A model generated the notes under the pieces. It had not been told where the DNA came from, did no database searches, and was given only the letters and a program-made list of their open reading frames with translations. Made by a program: the position numbers and the translations under genes. Of a DNA stretch of 64,000 nucleotides, positions 61,667-64,000 are shown piece by piece. Numbering within the stretch: position 1 is the stretch's first letter; every line of letters begins with the position of its first letter. Source of the stretch: an uncultured Isoptericola sp. (lineage in GTDB: Bacteria; Actinomycetota; Actinomycetes; Actinomycetales; Cellulomonadaceae); contig CANMFP010000005.1 in NCBI GenBank assembly GCA_947497265.1, positions 124,001 to 188,000 on the forward strand. Direction: 5' to 3'.

Positions 61667-63496
61667 TCAGTCTGCCTCGTCGTCCTCGCGAGCGGCGGTC
61701 GGGCACGCGGTCGACGAATCCGTCGGCACCGGCGTCGGCACCGGCGTCGGTGTCGCCGCGGTAGCGTCCGCCTCGGACGTCTCCTCGTCACAGGTCTCGA
61801 CCCCGGTGTCCGAACCGGTGTCGGTGTCGGAGCCTTCCGTGCCCGAACCTGTGTCGGCTCCCTCGCTGCCGCCGTCGTCCGCCGGGGGCGCCAGGCCCTC
61901 GCCGGAGGCCTCGCCGTCCGACGCTCGCGCGGTACGGTCGGGCGCGACCGGCTCGTCCAGGTCAGCCGGCTCGTCCGGCGCGGCCCGCCCGGCGGGCGCG
62001 GCGCCGTCCCAGAGCGGGAGCTGGTCAGCGGTCAGCCCCGAGCCGTCCGCGAACGCCTCATGGTTCGCGACGTTCGAGACGTCCCAGCCGCTCAGGTCCT
62101 GGGAGAAGGCGGTGGCGCCCCTGAACATGGCCTGCATCGCCGAGACGTTCGAGACGTCCCACGACCCCACGTCCGCGTTGAACGACGTGGCACCCTCGAA
62201 CATGCGCGCCGTGCTCGTCACGTTCGAGAGGTCCCACTGATCGATGGCGCTGCCGCCCACCCAGGGAGCGTCGACGAAGCTCGTGGCACCGGCGAACATC
62301 CCCTCCATCGTGGTGACGGCGGACGTGCTGGTGAACCGTGTCGGGCCGACGAAGGACGTCGCGCCGGCGAACATGTAGGACATGTCCGTGACGCTGGAGG
62401 TGTCCCACTGGATGTCCGGCTGGCGGAAGTTCGTCGCCCCCTCGAACATGTGCGCCATCGTCGTCACGCGGGACGAGTCCCAGTCCCAGAGCTGGATGTT
62501 CCCGTCGGTCCCGGTCGCCGAGCCCGCGTTCTGGAAGGCGTAGGACGTGTCGGTCAGCGTGCTCGGGAGTCCTGAGACGCCCGTCAGCCAGACCGCGTCC
62601 TTGAACGCGTGGCTGGCCGACGTCATGCCGAGGTCGTCGTCCATCCCGGAGACGTAGACGAGCGCTCCGATGACGTCCTGCGTCTGGTCGGGCGACCCGA
62701 AGCCACGGAAGCCGCCCGTGATCTCGACGTAGGGGGTCGCTCCGGTACCGGTGTAGTCCATCGAGTTCAGGCCGTCGACGGCGTCGGTGACGACCTCGGT
62801 ACCGTCCCAGTTCCACAGGTTCCACCTGACCGTCGTTCCGGGCAGCGGGTCGTCGAGATAGAAACCGACCACGCCGTCGTCGTCGCGCGCCAGGTCGTAG
62901 CTCAGGTTCACCGTGCCACCGGCGGTGGTGACCGTGCCCGCGTCGAGCCGCGCGACGTCCGACCATCCGCGACCATTGGTGAGCGTCACCGTCAGCCCGC
63001 TGAGGTCGATGATTTCCTCGCCGGCGGGAAGGTCGGCGTCGGCCGCGACCGTGAGCGTGAGGTCGACGGCCTGCTTCCCGTCGGCGTCGGAGTCGGCACC
63101 TGCGATCGGGGTCGGGTCGGACGCGACCGTGAGGGCGACGTGGTCGGTCAGTGCACCGGGGACCACGGCGCCTTCGACGCCCTGGAACGTCGCCTCGAGG
63201 TTGTCGCCGACGGCGGTGACCGGCACACCGGTGACGGTGTGGACGAGCGTGGCGCCTGGGCTGAGCCGGTCGGTGGCCGGGTCGAACGTGTCGCCGTCCT
63301 CCGTCCAGGTTCCACCGGCGAGGGTCTCCTGATCGACTCCCAGGCTTCCGGTCGTCGTGGCTCCCCCGACGGGCGCGGAGTCGTTCCACGCCGCGAACGA
63401 TCCGGCGGCGGGCAGCCCGAGCAGCAGGACGACGACGACTCCGGCGGTCAGTGCCGTCGTCCGTCGCAGGTCCGTGGGCCGCGCCTGGTGCCGCAT
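61667..63496 (-). CDS. BspA-like LRR protein with alternate signal peptide
   Basis: The 609-residue exported protein starts with an Arg-rich stretch and a hydrophobic helix, then AAGSFAAWNDSAPVGGATTT, which resembles SipW-dependent signal peptides of TasA-like proteins. A beta-rich domain follows (about 45-215), a receptor-like part, then five or more repeats of the form WDTSSVTDMSYMFAGATSF (about 335-480), the BspA/DUF285 type. The tail (about 500-609) is a disordered Asp/Glu/Thr/Pro stretch with two Cys and no membrane helix or sortase motif. It is the middle gene of the cluster with the peptidase; the function could be adhesion or a surface fibre, inferred from repeats only. Confidence 0.82.
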   Translation of the reverse strand: MRHQARPTDLRRTTALTAGVVVVLLLGLPAAGSFAAWNDSAPVGGATTTGSLGVDQETLAGGTWTEDGDTFDPATDRLSPGATLVHTVTGVPVTAVGDNLEATFQGVEGAVVPGALTDHVALTVASDPTPIAGADSDADGKQAVDLTLTVAADADLPAGEEIIDLSGLTVTLTNGRGWSDVARLDAGTVTTAGGTVNLSYDLARDDDGVVGFYLDDPLPGTTVRWNLWNWDGTEVVTDAVDGLNSMDYTGTGATPYVEITGGFRGFGSPDQTQDVIGALVYVSGMDDDLGMTSASHAFKDAVWLTGVSGLPSTLTDTSYAFQNAGSATGTDGNIQLWDWDSSRVTTMAHMFEGATNFRQPDIQWDTSSVTDMSYMFAGATSFVGPTRFTSTSAVTTMEGMFAGATSFVDAPWVGGSAIDQWDLSNVTSTARMFEGATSFNADVGSWDVSNVSAMQAMFRGATAFSQDLSGWDVSNVANHEAFADGSGLTADQLPLWDGAAPAGRAAPDEPADLDEPVAPDRTARASDGEASGEGLAPPADDGGSEGADTGSGTEGSDTDTGSDTGVETCDEETSEADATAATPTPVPTPVPTDSSTACPTAAREDDEAD

Positions 63497-63578
63497 CTCG
63501 CTCCCGCCGTCGTGGGTCGATGGTCTCGATGATCGGGCTCGCGGGCCGCAGCTCGACGAGTCTGCCGCCCGCGGTGGG

Positions 63579-64000
63579 TCAGGGCGCGCCGGGCGCGACC
63601 TGCTGGAGGTCGATGGCGATGGCGTTGAGGTTGACCTCCTGGGACATCGAGCCGGTGGCGCTCTCGTCGAACCTCAGGGTGACCGTGGCGGTGAGGTCGT
63701 GGGTGGTCCCGGCGTTCGAACCCGAGAGTCGCGTGACCTCCGCGTCGGCGCCGTCGGTCAGGACGACCGAGACGTCCACGTCGTCCGGCAGGGTCCCGTC
63801 GGCGTAGTCGAGGCCCGTGTCGATGCGAAGGTTCTCGCCCACCGCGGTGACGTCGACGTCGGCCGTGCCGACGACCACGTCGCCGGGCACCATCACGAAC
63901 GCTCCGATGTCCGGGATCGCGTTCTCGGCACCCGGTGTGTCGTCCGTCCACACGGTGTCACCGAAGGTCGCGGTCAGCGAACCGGTGGCCGTGCTCGCGG
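63579..64000 (-). CDS. Alternate-signal exported protein, 5' end outside window
   Basis: The frame is open to the window edge, where it reads ASTATGSLTATFGDTVWTDD, a counterpart of GGATTTGSLGVDQETLAGG in the neighbouring BspA-like protein. The rest (about 124 residues after the in-frame GTG at 63953) is beta-rich, with VVVGTADVDVTAVGENLRID and a closing MSQEVNLNAIAIDLQQVAP like TasA-type secreted proteins. That GTG is not a plausible start because homologous sequence continues upstream. It is 82 bases ahead of the BspA-like gene on the same strand and probably the first or second gene of the cluster. Identity beyond the family is open. Confidence 0.7.
   Translation of the reverse strand, partial: ASTATGSLTATFGDTVWTDDTPGAENAIPDIGAFVMVPGDVVVGTADVDVTAVGENLRIDTGLDYADGTLPDDVDVSVVLTDGADAEVTRLSGSNAGTTHDLTATVTLRFDESATGSMSQEVNLNAIAIDLQQVAPGAP

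Noticed and set aside
61667-63496. BspA-like protein as a prophage tail protein
   Set aside because: No phage genes nearby; the peptidase and signal pattern fit a secreted surface protein better.

Overview
The window is very GC-rich with tightly packed genes, GTG starts and many one- to four-base stop/start overlaps. Gene content (CUT1 and CUT2 sugar transporters, LacI and ROK regulators, glycosidases with paired CBM5/12-type modules, a DUF2637 protein, a ZTP riboswitch ahead of glyA) points to a soil-type actinobacterium, most likely Micrococcales near Cellulomonas, Cellulosimicrobium or Promicromonospora. The family placement is inference; no rRNA gene is present.

Positions 1-8,600 are mostly housekeeping: the end of an Mrp ATPase, galactokinase, a small coiled-coil protein, a Na/Pi cotransporter behind a PHO-box-like repeat, exonuclease III, a VOC protein, a PPK2 kinase, and a glyA-folD operon behind a clear ZTP (pfl) riboswitch.

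Positions 8,600-44,000 form a pentose polysaccharide locus, best read as arabinan/arabinoxylan use. Outside the cell or at its surface act an anchored GH43 arabinanase and two large multimodular GH43 enzymes. A CUT1 importer (binding protein and two permeases, no ATPase) brings in oligosaccharides. A cytoplasmic GH43, a GH51 arabinofuranosidase and possibly a GH27 enzyme trim them. A CUT2 importer of YtfQRT-YjfF type and araB-araD-araA handle the monosaccharide. Two operator families fit the three LacI regulators: TACATCGWTGTA sites (GH51 gene, CUT1 importer/GH27) and TGTTAGCGCTCACA-type sites (araB, CUT2 binding protein, large GH43). Within this block lie an SDR/LysR pair, a DUF2637-HTH membrane protein and a carboxylesterase.

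Positions 44,000-52,300 hold purU and a ChvE/XylF-type CUT2 system followed by a ROK regulator, a single-domain ATPase and a second binding protein. Positions 52,300-58,300 encode a 1,932-residue enzyme with two GH13 catalytic domains, facing a LuxR-type LAL regulator across a region with CTTGCAG repeats. The window ends in a SipW-type signal peptidase cluster with a BspA-like leucine-rich repeat protein and a second, truncated exported protein.

The most unusual signals are: the DUF2637-HTH gene with three GGTGAT half-sites at its promoter; long perfect intergenic palindromes without U-tracts; a carbohydrate-binding module inserted inside another domain; transporter ATPases without permeases; and a LAL regulator whose Walker A lysine is arginine. 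No stretch over 300 bases lacks a gene.
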